A DNA stretch of 64,000 nucleotides, from the NCBI RefSeq assembly GCF_014697105.1, contig NZ_JACJRF010000025.1, positions 1-64,000 on the forward strand. The letters are read 5' to 3'. The notes under the pieces are model-generated. The model was not told where the DNA came from and searched no databases. It saw only the letters and a program-made list of their open reading frames with translations. Positions 63,837-64,000 of the stretch are shown here, one piece after another. Position 1 is the first letter of the stretch. Every line of letters begins with the position of its first letter. The translations under genes and the position numbers were made by a program. The DNA is from Anabaena subtropica FACHB-260 (lineage in GTDB: Bacteria > Cyanobacteriota > Cyanobacteriia > Cyanobacteriales > Nostocaceae).

Positions 63837-64000
63837 GTGCAGAAATTTCTTAAATTAGTATTAATAACTCTTTTATTTTTGACAAGTGCTTTCACTCCAC
63901 CTGCAAGTGCAGCAGATATAGCCAATGGTGGACAAATCTTTAGCCTTCACTGTGCTGGTTGTCATATCAACGGTGGTAACATCATCAGACGGGGAAAAAA
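63837..64000 (+). CDS. Cytochrome c6-like precursor, 5' part only
   Basis: A GTG start at 63837, preceded by AGGAGA at a normal spacing, opens a signal peptide (FLKLVLITLLFLTSAFTPPA, cleaved near SAADI) and then GGQIFSLHCAGCHINGGNII with the CxxCH haem-c motif. It is cut by the window end after about 54 codons. The NGG.IF..HCAGCH pattern fits cytochrome c6 or a c6-like paralogue, a lumenal electron carrier. The methionine ligand lies outside the window, so the subtype is open. Confidence 0.85.
   Translation, partial: MQKFLKLVLITLLFLTSAFTPPASAADIANGGQIFSLHCAGCHINGGNIIRRGK

Noticed and set aside
1-64000. tRNA, rRNA or large riboswitch genes
   Set aside because: I looked for T-loop GGTTCGAATC-type sequences and rRNA-like blocks and saw none; small non-coding RNAs cannot be excluded by eye.

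Overview
The window comes from a filamentous, probably heterocyst-forming cyanobacterium of the Nostoc/Anabaena group. This is an inference from photosystem II psbA, a cytochrome c6-like gene, many GCGATCGC (HIP1) octamers, short heptamer tandem repeats between genes, small dispersed palindromes, cyanobacteria-restricted families (DUF1816, HpsJ-like, cyanoexosortase A) and PEP-CTERM proteins. No 16S rRNA or tRNA gene is visible, so the species cannot be fixed.

Layout. 1-14 kb is a housekeeping mixture: the 5' end of psbA, cofG (deazaflavin synthesis), hflX, an alpha/beta hydrolase, a DUF1816 protein, an mrnC-rlmB pair, a STAS regulator, carA, an aspartic-protease-like lipoprotein whose 3' end overlaps convergent trpD, then a restriction-modification locus, a cytochrome b-type membrane protein and a MAPEG protein. 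In the restriction-modification locus an adenine methylase is intact, but the putative endonuclease gene is interrupted by a 101-bp element that is one perfect 47-bp-arm palindrome; removing exactly those 101 bp restores one reading frame. 14-21.2 kb holds a three-gene minus-strand module: a dynamin-like GTPase, a very large SrfB-like Hsp70-family ATPase and an uncharacterised 364-residue partner. An ISL3-type transposase remnant lies just upstream.

22-54 kb is one surface-polysaccharide region. A PEP-CTERM protein and a Wzz/BY-kinase-like protein are read leftward; after a 1.2-kb gene-free stretch, a plus-strand cluster of more than 20 genes (26.4-51.6 kb) encodes many glycosyltransferases, a Wzm/Wzt-type ABC exporter, a pyruvyl transferase, an acyltransferase, methyltransferases, a Wzy-like membrane protein and a YdcF protein, ending at a strong terminator. 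Converging on it is a minus-strand cyanoexosortase A set (exosortase, associated protein, HpsJ-like protein). The likely logic is synthesis and export of a polysaccharide, with exosortase processing PEP-CTERM proteins (two in this window) that become cell-surface or matrix components.

54-64 kb: a 1.3-kb gene-free stretch with a Fur-box-like palindrome, a secreted CBM6-like protein with a histidine-rich domain of unknown function, the second PEP-CTERM protein, a small membrane protein, tex, a holin-like four-helix protein, a YqaE/Pmp3-type protein, a MITE-like element, a coiled-coil protein and the start of a cytochrome c6-like gene cut by the window end.
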